Translations under genes and position numbers: made by a program
Part shown: piece by piece, positions 1 through 10,500 of the stretch
How the letters are laid out: every line of letters begins with the position of its first letter
Numbering within the stretch: the first letter of the stretch is position 1
Notes under the pieces: generated by a model
Seen by the model: the letters and a program-made list of their open reading frames with translations, nothing else
The model's database searches: none
What the model was told of the DNA's origin: nothing
Assembly (NCBI GenBank): GCA_001953115.1
Contig: LSSL01007679.1
Location: 1 to 25,721, forward strand
Direction of reading: 5' to 3'
DNA length: 25,721 nucleotides
From: Smittium mucronatum
Taxonomy: Eukaryota > Kickxellomycota > Harpellomycetes > Harpellales > Legeriomycetaceae

Positions 1-170
1 CCGCCAGCAACAGTGTTCTGGTCACCAGTTGCGAACTTTCCGACTGACTTCCCCCTTTCGACCTTGGTCCACAAGGACCTGGCACGCTTTATGGGTCTTG
101 GTTCAGACATAATCAATAAGTAAAACGAAAAACGAAAAGCTTTTTGTGGGGTTCTTACTTTTTTTTTTTG
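1..170. other. GC-richer edge with open frames on both strands (partial gene or element fragment)
   Basis: The first 120 bases are clearly richer in G and C than the rest of the left arm. On the plus strand, frame 1 is open from the window edge to a TAA at 121-123 (40 codons, ending GSDIINK). On the minus strand, the frame containing an ATG at 110 (MSEPRPIKRARSLW...) is open from about 170 out of the window. Both cannot be the gene. The minus frame is rich in Arg and Lys and lies on the same strand as the possible exons at 416-786, which slightly favours it. The plus frame has a clean stop followed by an A-rich tract. I recognise neither product. The composition suggests the edge of a real gene or of a transposable element cut by the window. 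Confidence 0.3.
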
Positions 171-173
171 TTT

Positions 174-523
174 GAATTTAGGATCGAGATCTTGATCGGT
201 CAAAAAATTTTTTTGTTACTTCTAAGTTTCTAGGTAGCTTAAAGTCATACAGTTGTGTGTATTACTAAGGCCCGATAGTTCTTTATAATGTTATACAATG
301 CTCTTGCGCTATCGGGGCAGCTTTAGCAGCTGGTTTTTATTTTTTGTTTGAATTCGAGATCGATCTCAAGATCGATCGTTTTTTTGTTTTTTGTTTTTTT
401 TTTTATTATTCTGCTCTAAAAGTTGTCTAAAGCCTTGTTATAATGCTTAGCACTAAGTCCAGGTAGCCTGTATAACAATATAAAGCTCTCTTGTGCTAGC
501 TGGGCAGCTTTAGCAACTGGCTT
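174..523. repeat. Two degenerate tandem units of about 180 bases
   Basis: Unit A (about 174-333) and unit B (about 351-520) share the same order of landmarks. Each has a T-rich run, GAATT, a cluster of GATC sites (three in A, four in B), a T-rich stretch, a diverged middle, then CTCTTGYGCTA and GGGCAGCTTTAGCARCTGG. The spacing between matching landmarks is about 177-187 bases. Unit B contains the perfect palindrome GAGATCGATCTC at 356-367. On the minus strand the conserved end of each unit reads P(A/V)AKAA..AQE, but unit A has a stop soon after, so A looks like a decayed copy of B. Confidence 0.6.
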
Positions 524-786
524 AGTGTCGGAAAGCGAAAAAATAAGTGTCAAAAATAAGCTATTAAGACAATGTAATTCTGCAATTTTATTGGCTAATT
601 CGACCAATAGAATTTCTAATCAGTCTCAGTTATTAACCAGTAATTTTTTTTTCTGTTTGTGATATAAATATCAAAATCGTTTAAAAGATGGAATCCTATT
701 TATTTTGAATGTTGTAGGGGTGTCACTTTTTGGCACTATGGACGTTTTCAGAACTTACCTTTGAAGCCATTTTTGTGCAATATTCC
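416..786 (-). pseudogene. Possible minus-strand spliced exons of an unknown protein, perhaps element-derived
   Basis: A minus-strand frame is open from about 622 to a TAG at 418-416 but has no ATG. It contains ELANKIAEL and the segment AKAAQLAQESF. Upstream on the same strand a 28-base segment (786 to 759) is preceded by TTTTAG and followed by a perfect GTAAGT donor. Joining it across a 143-base intron to an acceptor at 617-616 keeps one frame (GILHKNGFK, then E, then ILLVELANK). These splice sites match the style of the 7538 gene. The product is not recognised. The neighbouring repeat unit carries a decayed copy of the C-terminal part, so this may be a relic of a repeated element rather than a working gene. 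Exons beyond 786 were not found. Confidence 0.25.
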
Positions 787-1480
787 CTAAAAGGTTTAAG
801 TGAGTTATTACAAGAGGATGCACAATCAATCGTGTTTGGCTAAAATCGTAAATGCTTAATTGACTATTTCTTCAAATTAATTGTTTGAACAGCTTTAAAT
901 AGGTATTATTTGCTGTTTTCTTGCTAATTAATACAAACCATTATTATTTGATAAAAATGTGCACCGACTTTATTTTATTAGCCTAAAAATTCATGTATTT
1001 CAATTCAGTTTATGTTTTAATACCTGGGCAAAAAAGGAATTAAATTGATAAAAAAATCAAAATGACCTTTGGGTTATATGATACTACATAATCTCTTTAT
1101 TTTACTTACATTCTTTTTTAAAAAATGACTATTTGGCGTATTTAAATTATCCAATAAAAACGAGCTACTCATCTTGACTAATCTAATTTAAAAAAACCAT
1201 TAAAAAATTGATCATTTATTGAAAAATAAAATGATTAATCGATTAATCAAATCATGCCCTAGGCATTGCTGTAAAAGGTATTCGGCTCTAATTTTATCAT
1301 TCGTCAAAAATACAAAGATACATACTATGTAAAAATATAAAACAGATTATGTAAGCCTCATATCTTTTAGATGGGGTGTCAGGACTATAGGTATACTACC
1401 AATTCACATACTGGACATATCGTATGCTTTTTTACCAATAAAAAGAAATAGGAATTAAATTTTTTGATGCATAATTTTAA
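787..1480. other. AT-rich stretch with no supported gene
   Basis: No frame of useful length and no clear splice-linked exons. It contains the 18-base palindrome listed separately and many short A and T runs. Confidence 0.6.
1232..1249. repeat. Perfect 18-base palindrome
   Basis: TGATTAATCGATTAATCA is its own reverse complement and is centred on ATCGAT with flanking TAATC/GATTA half-sites. Such a symmetric site could bind a dimeric protein, for example of the homeodomain type, but in DNA this AT-rich it may be chance. No supported gene start lies nearby. Confidence 0.6.
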
Positions 1481-1747
1481 GAAATACTCAAATTTCATTT
1501 GCCAAAACAAACTTATTCATGTAAAAAGATAGGTAGAAAAGGTAGACGAAATGGTATTATGCAAATAGTCATGGCACCATTAGATAGTTATTATTCCTTA
1601 AATACAGCTTCAAATCAGCGAGTTTTATATGAAATATCTAAAAAATACCCTATGATAAGCCATAAAAAATTTTCATCAACAGTTTACCATACAACTGGTA
1701 CTCGTACAAAAATATTTAAATCTCATAAAACTGGGAGATTCCCTTAG
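1481..1747 (+). other. Unassigned open frame, 88 codons, no start ATG at its head
   Basis: The frame runs from just after a TAA at 1478-1480 to a TAG at 1745-1747. The first in-frame ATG is internal, at about 1559. The product is basic (CKKIGRKGRRNG near the front, TKIFKSHKTGRF at the end) and has no stop for 264 bases, which is unusual in this region. A short open stretch upstream (1369-1452, starting MGCQDYRY) is in a plausible position to be an earlier exon, but I could not place convincing splice sites. No family is recognised. It could be a relic of a transposase DNA-binding region or chance. Confidence 0.15.
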
Positions 1748-4128
1748 AGAGCGAACACTTTACTATTAAATTTTTACTATTTTCCTAATTTGGAAAGATT
1801 GATATAAGATCCGGTTTAATTTATTCGGCAATTCAAAATATGAATTTTAGAGGCTGATTTTCTACTGGTAAAGTGTTGTAATTTATTAGAGCCAGCATGT
1901 TTTTCTATTTTTATTGGACTGGTTTTTTTTATAAATTCAAGTATAGCCAATAGTATGCACAGAAAAGATCTGGTCTTCGAAAGAATCTCCCAACTATTGA
2001 ATAAACAAAAATAATGATTTATTATTATTGGAGCATCAAAGCCCCAATCCATCAAACAACGCCAATAAAAATGACTTCTAAACCATGATAAGACGCTATC
2101 TTACAATAAAATTCCGTGACAAAAATAAATAAACCGCAATAAAAAATAAATTAAGAAAATAACTATCATTACACTTTGGGTGTTTGATTTTGGGTTTAAA
2201 CGTTCATTTTATGGATAGACAAATAAACTTTTTCTTATTAGTTGATGAGGAATATTTGATCACTATAGATGTTTTTTGGAGCTTTTTTTCTAAAATACAA
2301 ATATATTCAACTCTTTCGTATCCATGTGTTTTAAGTAATCCGATTTGCTAAATATTAATAAATAAATTTGCTAATCACAATAACTTAGCCAATAGGACAT
2401 TAATTTTTTACGATGAAAGCTTGGGAACATAAATGTTTCCCTTGAAAATGGCACAAAATGGCCATTGGCGACTAAAGAGTTAAGGAAAGGTTGTAAAAAC
2501 GACCATTTCAAGTAAAACTTACTTATGAGAAAAAAAAAGAGAGATCTATTCTGTGTAACTCGTGCAATAATGACCGTTTGTTCAAGCCTATTGAATGACC
2601 GTTTTTTTAAGTTCTGGAATTTATGCAATTACACTATACATAAATTGGCTTTATATTGGTTAAATCGTTTTTCTGTGTTGATATTGGTTTAATACGATGT
2701 CCCGATATGGCAATCAAAACAATAGTAGGAGATTTAAAATGATAGGCAATTGAGAAAATTGAAATGTCAAAAGCTATTAAATAAATTCTGCGAAAAAAAA
2801 AAAGAAAAAAGATATTAGCTATTAAAGTAGATGCAAACTCAAGTATTATTTTTTTGGCATAAATTAGCTAATCCGCTGTGTAACTTCAAGATATAGACAA
2901 GTGACTGTGTTGAATGGAAGAAATTAGTTTTCGCGAATATGAGCTATACATCGATCTCGTCATTAAAAGTTTCAAAATGACGATATTTTTTTTCCTTTAG
3001 GTTTTTTGTTACATGATGTAATGATAGGGTAAGGCAATAGTATTTCAGGTATTCAAAATTTTAGCGCCATAATAAAAGAGCACCACATCTATTTAACACC
3101 ATCTATGTGAAAATATAATATTTTTTTGTACAAGAAGGCATATTTGGATGTTAAAGATGAGTTTTTTTAAAAAAAAGCGGGAGTTGTATCTTCAGTTAAG
3201 TTGTGATTTGGGTTTTATATTAGATTAATAGGGGGGTGGGGGGAAAATATATGTCTGTAATTAAACTTTTCACTTTAATGAGTCAGACGTGTTTTAAAGT
3301 TATATAATTCTCAAAATATTACTATCAGATTATATTTAAAAATAATTTGTGCTAGATTAATTTCTAGACTTTGACAAATAAATTTTTGGATTTTTTCAAA
3401 TTAGGTTTCGTCTCTTTGTATTATGAGATTTGTATTTTAATCTTATCAATAAAACACCGATTTTTTATCTATCTCGTTTTCTTATAACAGGTATTATTTT
3501 CATTCAAATTTTACAGTTTCGAAATGGTAAGATATAGGGAAAGGTTAGGTGGTATGACTGTGGAGTATCCTCTATTCGTTTTTTTATAAAACTTTGCAAA
3601 AAAATGGCGTCATTGCAAGATATGTCTAACCCTTCAAATGAATCAACAATTCAGTGATAAAGTAATCTATATTATTTAATTATAGAACCAGCTGTTGAAA
3701 CCTACTGTCTGACGGGTCAAACTTCGCTTAGATAAAAAAACGGGGGATGGTAGATATCTATACTAAATAAGAAAATAGATAAATATTATAATTGCACAAA
3801 GGGAAGGCAATTTACGTGTCATTTCCAAATACAGATGCGATAAAATCCCCTTGATCTTTTAGATCTTACAAACACGCCAATTTTTAGGAGCCAATTGCAA
3901 TGATTAAAACAAAATGAATTATCCGCATCAGAAATTGACCATGGTTTTACATCACACTATCTCCCAATGGATTTTTGAAAAAATAATATTTTTTATTTCA
4001 TCAAAAAATATTATACCAAATTTATTAATATACATGACATCTAAACAACTTGGAAATTGAAAATAAAAAAACAACTGGGGATTACTTGAAGTTAATACGC
4101 AAAAACTATACATTACAATTTTATCATA
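1748..4128. other. AT-rich intergenic DNA with short doubtful frames
   Basis: Two minus-strand frames, 1816-2055 (79 codons, begins MMDWGFD) and 2371-2628 (85 codons, begins with ATG at 2628), show no family motif, and their composition is that expected of AT-rich noncoding DNA. The decamer AACGGTCATT (minus strand) occurs twice within about 40 bases near 2567-2606, and AATGGCCATT at 2457-2466 is a small palindrome. No RNA gene was recognised. Confidence 0.5.
3231..3243 (+). repeat. G6-T-G6 run
   Basis: Six G, one T, six G stand in surroundings that are about three quarters A and T. A tract like this can stack as a G-quadruplex using GG pairs. No gene boundary is adjacent. Confidence 0.7.
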
Positions 4129-4818
4129 TTGTTTATTTATTTTTTTATATTTAGCCACCTAAATATTTGTAATATGCGATCATTGTCTCACCTTCCCCTC
4201 TTTTTATTTTTAAGTTTTCCGCCAAGTTACAGATATTATTTATACCCGAATTACAAAATTTTAATAAAAATAAACCTTTTATGTTCAAATGTATACACGA
4301 GGTGCTTTTCATCTAGTCTAAAACCAAGTATGGAATCTCCTTTTTTTTTTTTGAAACGTTATGCTAATAGTTCCAGCTAATAAGTAAGATTGTGTATTGG
4401 ACCCCTATATTTTTTGCAATAGATTACGTGAGTTGTTTTGACTAACTAATCCTATGTATAAATTATAAAGATATTTATAATTGGATGAATATAAATGTTC
4501 AATAAACAAAGATTTTGTTGGATAGGTTTATGCAAATGATATGTTTCAATATTCATTCGTTGGATATTTATTTTAGATTCTCACCGAGCATGCCATTAAT
4601 TGGACATCTGCTACAGATTATCTGTATTGTTGTCATGTCATTGGGATTCGTATAAAACATCCTTGAATATGTTCAGTTATTGGATACTTATTAACTGAGC
4701 ATTGTAGCAATACATTCCCAACTTACCTTTGACTTATCTCATAGTGAAAGACGTTGATAGATTCTCGAATCAAATCGTTATTACCCTTGGCAAGTCAATA
4801 TCTTTAACTCTAAGTTGA
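4129..4818. other. No supported gene
   Basis: A plus-strand frame at 4129-4380 is rich in Phe, Ser and Leu and includes poly-T-encoded Phe. It lacks an ATG at its head (an internal ATG lies at about 4174) and resembles chance translation. Base composition becomes less AT-rich from about 4560 onwards. Nothing else was recognised. Confidence 0.45.
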
Positions 4819-5124
4819 GATTATAGTGGGCCAGCAACTAACAAATCACAGCCTATCGCCAACTTTGGATCTAAAGCGGAACTGAGCGACACTGACCCAA
4901 ATAGGGTGACAGGTTCAATTATGTGGTGGGATTCAAAGCCAAATAGCGGCTCCGCCATTTACCTTTTATGGTCCCAATTCATCGATGATGACAATACCTT
5001 GGATCACCTCCAGCATCTACTCGCTTTCCAGAATATTTTTTTACAATTCATTTCTAGCTATTATCAGATCGCATTAAGAGCCCCCCGGTTTATGGTCCTA
5101 AACTGCCTGCATCATCTACTATAA
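4819..5124 (+). other. Unassigned 101-codon open frame in a GC-richer island
   Basis: The frame opens after a TGA at 4816-4818 and ends with TAA at 5122-5124. The N-terminal half reads like ordinary protein (GPATNKSQPIANFGSKAEL, then SIMWWDSKPNSGSA), and the island has more G and C than its surroundings. The first in-frame ATG is internal, at 4921. No family motif is seen and the opposite strand is full of stops. A following frame (5126-5398) is rich in Cys, Tyr and Phe and unconvincing. It may be an exon of an unseen gene, an element relic or chance. Confidence 0.2.
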
Positions 5125-5640
5125 GGTGTCTAACTCATCGCCTTGTACATCCTCAATGCTTGTTCCTGCATGCCTTATTGGTCTAATACTCAACACCAAC
5201 AATCTATTTATTTTATTAATTGATCTGTCCGCTTTTGGGCAAAGGTGCTCTTTAACTCAATGCCATTTTGTGTATATTACTCGCTGCTACCCATATTATT
5301 GCTGCATATATTCTTTTTTTAGATGCAAGGTCTCAACAATATCTGATTCTTTCCTTAGCTTCTACCAATTTTTCTATTATATAAACTGCCTGCAATGACC
5401 AAAGAAAAATTGGATATCCATTCTGCAATCTTTCCAGTTTTTGTACATTCGTGGCAAACTGAGTTTTCCATTTATTAGTACATTATTTTTTAAAAAATAA
5501 GGATTGCCCTTTTATCATCTTTATTTTTTTGTATCATATATAACAACATTCTGTTTTGTAACTATTAATAATAAGACACATATCACTTCCGCTTTATTCT
5601 GTGTACTTTATTACATCTAGTTTTTGTATATTATCTAAAC
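5125..5640 (+). promoter_or_regulatory. Upstream region of the desaturase gene
   Basis: No supported coding sequence. It holds a second copy (5382-5394) of the 13-mer TAAACTGCCTGCA found at 5099-5111, pyrimidine-rich tracts, and the TATA-like site listed next. The promoter of the desaturase gene must lie mainly here, but I recognise no specific regulator site. Confidence 0.4.
5537..5543 (+). promoter_or_regulatory. TATA-like element for the desaturase gene
   Basis: TATATAA lies 97 bases before the ATG at 5641, a usual distance for a fungal TATA element. In AT-rich DNA such matches are common, so support is positional only. Confidence 0.35.
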
Positions 5641-7107
5641 ATGTCATCTCAGTCTGAACAAAGCCCTAAAGGCTCCTGGGAAGTGCCAAGACTAAAGACC
5701 AAGAAAATATTGCCTTCATACACTAAAGATGAAATAAGAGAGCGTATAATTAAAAATGAACTATTAGTTGTAATTGACGGCTATGTGTTGAAACTAAACA
5801 ATATGATTAAGCATCATCCCGGTGGTGAATTAGCTTTGTATCATGCTATCGGTAAGGACGCCAGCGACGAAATGCATGCTATGCACCCCGACTGGGTATT
5901 TGAAGGTCGCGCAGATAAATATATTGTTGCTAAATATCTCAAGCAGGACGAGTCCAAATCCTTTGTCGAAGATATCCCCTTGCCTTACTCAAAGCCCACC
6001 CCCGCTGACAAGTACATGTATGGAGACCAGAAATTCGATTATCCCGCCATTCGTGCTGATTATTACTCTTTATTCGAAAAACTGCGCAAAGAAGGTCTCT
6101 TCGAATGTGATTATTCCAATTATGCAATTGAAATTTCTAGGTGGTTACTTTTTGTTGTTGGTATGTTTTCATTTATTCTTATCGGCGAGCCCTCAACATT
6201 AAAATGTTTCGCATCTGCCCTATGTACTGCTGCCCTCTGGCATCAGGCCGTGTTTACCGCTCATGATTTGGGACACAGTGCTGTTACTGCTAACCGTAGT
6301 CTGGATACTTTTATGGGAATTTTGCTTGGTGATTTCATCGGAGGACTTAGTGTTGGGTGGTGGAAGAAAAGTCACAATGTCCATCATATTGTAACCAACC
6401 AGCCCGAAAACGATTCTGATATCCAGCATCTTCCATTTTTCGCCATTTCCCCCATATTTTATGAAGGAAATTTGTTCTCCACCTACTACAATCGCCAGCT
6501 TGTCTTTGACCAGTTTTGCAAAGCTATTGTTGTTCTACAGGACAAAATGTACTATATAATTATGCTGTTCGGAAGGTTCAATCTATACGTCCTCTCTTGG
6601 CAACATGTGTTGTTAGATTCTGACTCCATGAATCCTGTCATTGAGGCCACTTGTCTCTCTTTGTTTTGGGTATGGTACGGCTGGCTCCTCTCCCATCTCC
6701 CCTCCAAGAAGCTCATGTTCCTTCACTTCTTTGTTAGTAATGCATTCACTGCCATCTTGCACATCCAAATTACGCTTTCGCATTTTGGTATGCCCGTTCA
6801 CTCGCCAGATCCAGAAAACGAGTGTTTTGCTGCCAGACAAATTAGAACATCTTTGGACGTTATTTGCCCCAGTTTCCTGGACTGGTTCCACGGTGGTCTT
6901 CAGTTCCAAATAGAACATCATCTGTTCCCCCGTCTTCCTCGCCATAATCTCAGGCTGGTCAGACCCCATGTTATAGAACTATGTAAAAAGCACAACCTTG
7001 TGTATTGTGAGGATTATTTCCTTGGTGCCAACATTTTTACTATTAAAAAATTAAATGAAACTGCACAAATGATAAAATCAATGATTATTGCCGAACAGAA
7101 GCTATAA
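5641..7107 (+). CDS. Cytochrome b5-fusion front-end desaturase, probably delta-8 sphingolipid desaturase
   Basis: An intronless gene of 488 codons, a usual length for front-end desaturases. The N-terminal cytochrome b5 domain (about residues 25-105) carries the heme motif HPGG at 59-62, with His79 or His82 as second ligand. The membrane desaturase domain has the three histidine boxes: HDLGH (208-212), HNVHH (245-249) and QIEHH (423-427), where Gln replaces the first His as is typical of this group. Hydrophobic segments lie near 167-204, 222-238, 302-320 and 334-375. Surrounding phrases (SVGWWKKSHNVHHIVTN, DWFHGGLQFQ, LFPRLPRHN) are those I associate with fungal sphingolipid delta-8 desaturases, which act on the long-chain base of glucosylceramide in the ER. 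Electrons would come from the fused cytochrome b5. A delta-6 fatty-acid desaturase is the main alternative. ATG 5641 is the first in frame, and the body is complete. Confidence 0.9.
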   Translation: MSSQSEQSPKGSWEVPRLKTKKILPSYTKDEIRERIIKNELLVVIDGYVLKLNNMIKHHPGGELALYHAIGKDASDEMHAMHPDWVFEGRADKYIVAKYLKQDESKSFVEDIPLPYSKPTPADKYMYGDQKFDYPAIRADYYSLFEKLRKEGLFECDYSNYAIEISRWLLFVVGMFSFILIGEPSTLKCFASALCTAALWHQAVFTAHDLGHSAVTANRSLDTFMGILLGDFIGGLSVGWWKKSHNVHHIVTNQPENDSDIQHLPFFAISPIFYEGNLFSTYYNRQLVFDQFCKAIVVLQDKMYYIIMLFGRFNLYVLSWQHVLLDSDSMNPVIEATCLSLFWVWYGWLLSHLPSKKLMFLHFFVSNAFTAILHIQITLSHFGMPVHSPDPENECFAARQIRTSLDVICPSFLDWFHGGLQFQIEHHLFPRLPRHNLRLVRPHVIELCKKHNLVYCEDYFLGANIFTIKKLNETAQMIKSMIIAEQKL

Positions 7108-7537
7108 CTATTAATTCAATTCAAACTATCCTTATATTTCTCTTAAAATAAAAACTTCATTTACATTAACCTATATTACCCTTTCATTATTTTGTTTCTT
7201 TCACAAATTTGTCATACAATGACGTTTTTTTAAATTCATCAACCTTTAGCCAACAAAATGTTTTTTTGCAAACTATGCGCCAATTTTAAACTTTGGATCC
7301 AAAATGTAGACTATTTTTTCACCATTGGCTCGGGAAAATAAATTGATCTATTATCGATTAAAATTTTTTTAAAATAGGCAGATCCACGTATTTCATTGGT
7401 CGCATATTTGAAACGCTAATTTTTGAGCGATTCATTGGTACCAAATTTAAAAACTAATTAGGCTTCAACTTTAAAAATATCTAATATTTTCCTGTAAACT
7501 CATTGACTTTAAAGCTTTCTATAAAAGAATAAAAAAA
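7108..7537 (+). other. Intergenic region between the two genes
   Basis: This is the 3' end of the desaturase transcript unit followed by the promoter of the 7538 gene. AT-rich, with no frame of note. A TATAAAA at 7520-7526 lies only 12 bases before the ATG at 7538, too close to be an ordinary TATA box for that start. Confidence 0.5.
7147..7152 (+). terminator. Candidate polyadenylation signal of the desaturase gene
   Basis: AATAAA begins 40 bases after the TAA at 7105-7107, followed by T-rich sequence. The position is right for a 3' end signal, but the match is weak evidence in AT-rich DNA. Confidence 0.4.
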
Positions 7538-10500
7538 ATGCTGCAATTACGTCGATTTATTTCGGCTAAAACTTCAGTCGTGCTTCAAGATTTATCAATT
7601 ACACATCGTTCTAGATCTTTCCAAGCACATTTGCCCAACACATACTTTACGTACCAAACTCTTGTCTCCAAGAGGTTCTTTTCTAGTGATAAGCACACGC
7701 CTTCGAATCCTTCCGAAAATTCAGAGCCAAAATCCTCTTCCGTAAAAATCAATCAAAACAGTGAATCCCAAATAAAGAATATTGATCATTCGAGGGAATC
7801 TCATCAACCAAGACAAAATGAACGGGAGAGGACATCTTACCAACCAAGACAAAATTATCAAAGTGGTGGATCATACCAACCAAGGCAAAATGAAGGAGAC
7901 AGGAGATCTTACCAACCGAGACAAAATGATCAAAACGGAGGATCGTACCAATCAAGGCAAAATGAAGGAGACGGCAGATATTACCAACCAAGGCAGAATG
8001 AAGGAGACCGGAGATCTTACCAACCGAGGAAAAATGATCAAAGCGGAGGATCGTACCAATCAAGACATAATTATCAAAACGAGGGACCTTATCAACCAAA
8101 GCAGAATGATCAATACATATCGAATTCCAATTCCTACGCTCCGAAATCGTTTAAAGGGGATTACAAGAAAAGAGGTGCAGTATCAAAACCTTCTTCAAAC
8201 AACAAACGAAACTCAAAATCCGACGACTTAGAATATCACGTATCATTCGATGACTTTAAGAGTACTTTAAACAAGGTAGAGGTGGTAAGAACCGAAATCA
8301 GTTCCAGCATTCTCGACGAGTACCGTCCCAAATCTGGGCTTTTTTACGAATACCTCTCCAAAACTCCACAACAATTAATCGAAAAATACGGTATCAAAGT
8401 TGAAGCTGTTCTCGAGTTAAACAAGGCCAAGATCACTGAAGAACGTAACGAAGTTATAAAAAAAATATCTACTGACTTTAACCTCGAACTTTTGCGACAA
8501 TACTTGCGTAAACGAGGATTGGCTTTTAGAGAATCTAAGCGGGTTTTAATTCTCAGAATTATCAGAGAAATATGGGGCTTTGAAACTGAAGTCTCAAATA
8601 TGGTTTTATCTATACGAAGCTACAAACGCAAAAACCAAGTCCGAACCGGAAAAAGTGAGTTAGCATTTTTTTTTTCTTTTTTTCCCTCCTCTCCCCTTTC
8701 AATATAATTTTTCAATTTTTCCAAAAAAAATTCCCTTCATTTTAGAAATAACTCTTAGCGAAGAGGACTATCAAAAACTCAAGAATTCCGGTAATCTCTT
8801 GCTATTATTTAATACCAACTCCGTTTTTTTTCTTTTATTTTAAAAAGAATAATTACCTCATATTTTTATTTTTCACCGTTAACTCTAGATGAATCTTTAT
8901 ACTTTTTGAAAAAGAAATACGAATTGAAAGTAAAGTTTGAAGATACAAATAAAAGTGTTCATTTTAGTGGTGAGTCAGAAAATGTTGCCGAAGCCCAGGA
9001 AGAATTGCCTCAAATCCTGGTAATTTTTTTCTTCTACTTATCTCTAAAGATGAAAATTTCCTTATTTCTGAAAGAATTTTAAAAGTATTATTCAATTTCA
9101 AAAATCCAATAGAGCAAACTCAACACAATTCAATTCAACATCTACAAGTACGGAACTCCGTTGGAGCTATCCTTTGATGAGATTGTGAATATTGTGAATA
9201 CCGTAAAAAAAAACACCGGTTCGAATATAATCATCTTTCCTGAGGAATCTATGGTCAAAATCTATGGCTCTTCTCTGTCACAATCTGAATCCATAAAAAA
9301 ACAGATTATCCCCTTATTGATTGAGGTTAGATCCATCCACTTCATTTATATTTTCTTTTTTTATCCTATCTTCCATTTTATAAAAAAAAAAATTGATTAT
9401 TCCCAAAATAATAGAACAAGAAGAGATCCTCCATCGTTTGCTTTGATTATGAAGATTCAGAACTGTGTTTAGTACCATCATCAAGTCCTTATTCTCATGA
9501 TTCCATAAGCTCCGAGCTCTTTGAACATCGACTCGTTAATTCAAAGGTACTATCTTTCGATCTTCATATAACTCCTCCCCTTTCTTTTAAATTTTAAACT
9601 CTTTAAGACATCTCATACTTTCATTTTTAGTCTTTGCAAACTCCGGCTATACCTAATTTTGAAACAAACAGAATAATTACTCTGGATGCAAATAGAGTCT
9701 TTGGAATTGACTCAACTCTTTCTTCATTTTGGAAATTGAAAATTGAAAGATATCGCAAAAAATGTAATAAAACCCTGCATCCTAACCCTAAAATCCACTT
9801 CTTTGTTGAACTTGGTAAGGTTTATTCCTTTGATAAAGCGTAAGTATTCATATATCCACCTTGTATTTATATGTTATCCAAACTATTTCTTTTCTTCCTC
9901 CTCACATATCCATCTTTCTTTGTTATAGTCTGGATATAAACCAATCTCCGAACATTGAGCTTTCGGATATCCCAAAAATGGAACCAACCTCAGAGTCATC
10001 TTTGAAAAAGCTAGCAAACTCTAGGACTTTTCTGAAATTTTTCAAGGGGTAAAATACAATTGCTATGCCTTATTCCGTTTCTTCTGTTTGGAAATTGTGA
10101 AACCCACTTTTCACATTATTTTATACATATAAATTTAATATTTTTCATGTTTTTGTGTATAGTTGTCCGCCATATGATTGGGAGAGCAAACCGTCCACAA
10201 TTGTTTCTAAATTCAATTCTTTAAAGATGGATTTTGAGACAAGCCAACCAATCATCGAAACCGAATATTATTCGAATAATGTTACCCTTGAAGCTAAATT
10301 CGATGAAATAATCGGCCTGGATAGTATTGATGATATTACTAGAATAATAAGCACTGACGAATCGAAACTACTCGTTCCTGATGGGTAATCGAATATTTTT
10401 TTAAAACAATACTTTTTCTTTCATATAAGACACATTTTTTTCAAATAATTTTTTTTTGCAGATTATATGATTTGAAACTATGTCTTCAACTTTCAAACAC

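Noticed and set aside
1816..2628. Tc1-like transposase relics in minus-strand frames
   Set aside because: The WGF word in 1816-2055 recalled Tc1 proteins, but no catalytic triad, helix-turn-helix or terminal inverted repeats could be found.
4900..4925. tRNA-like GGTTCAATT box
   Set aside because: No acceptor stem, D-arm or anticodon arm can be arranged around it.
5843..6969. Several frames overlapping the desaturase gene on both strands
   Set aside because: They are shadows of the 488-codon frame, which carries all the histidine boxes.
7799..8122. Regularly spaced repeats as a CRISPR-like array
   Set aside because: The units are contiguous, coding and without unique spacers.
7749..8231. 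Opposite-strand and shifted frames across the minisatellite (7749-8099 minus, 7782-8231 plus)
   Set aside because: A 36-base repeat keeps all frames open together. Only the frame with the presequence and downstream splicing is supported.
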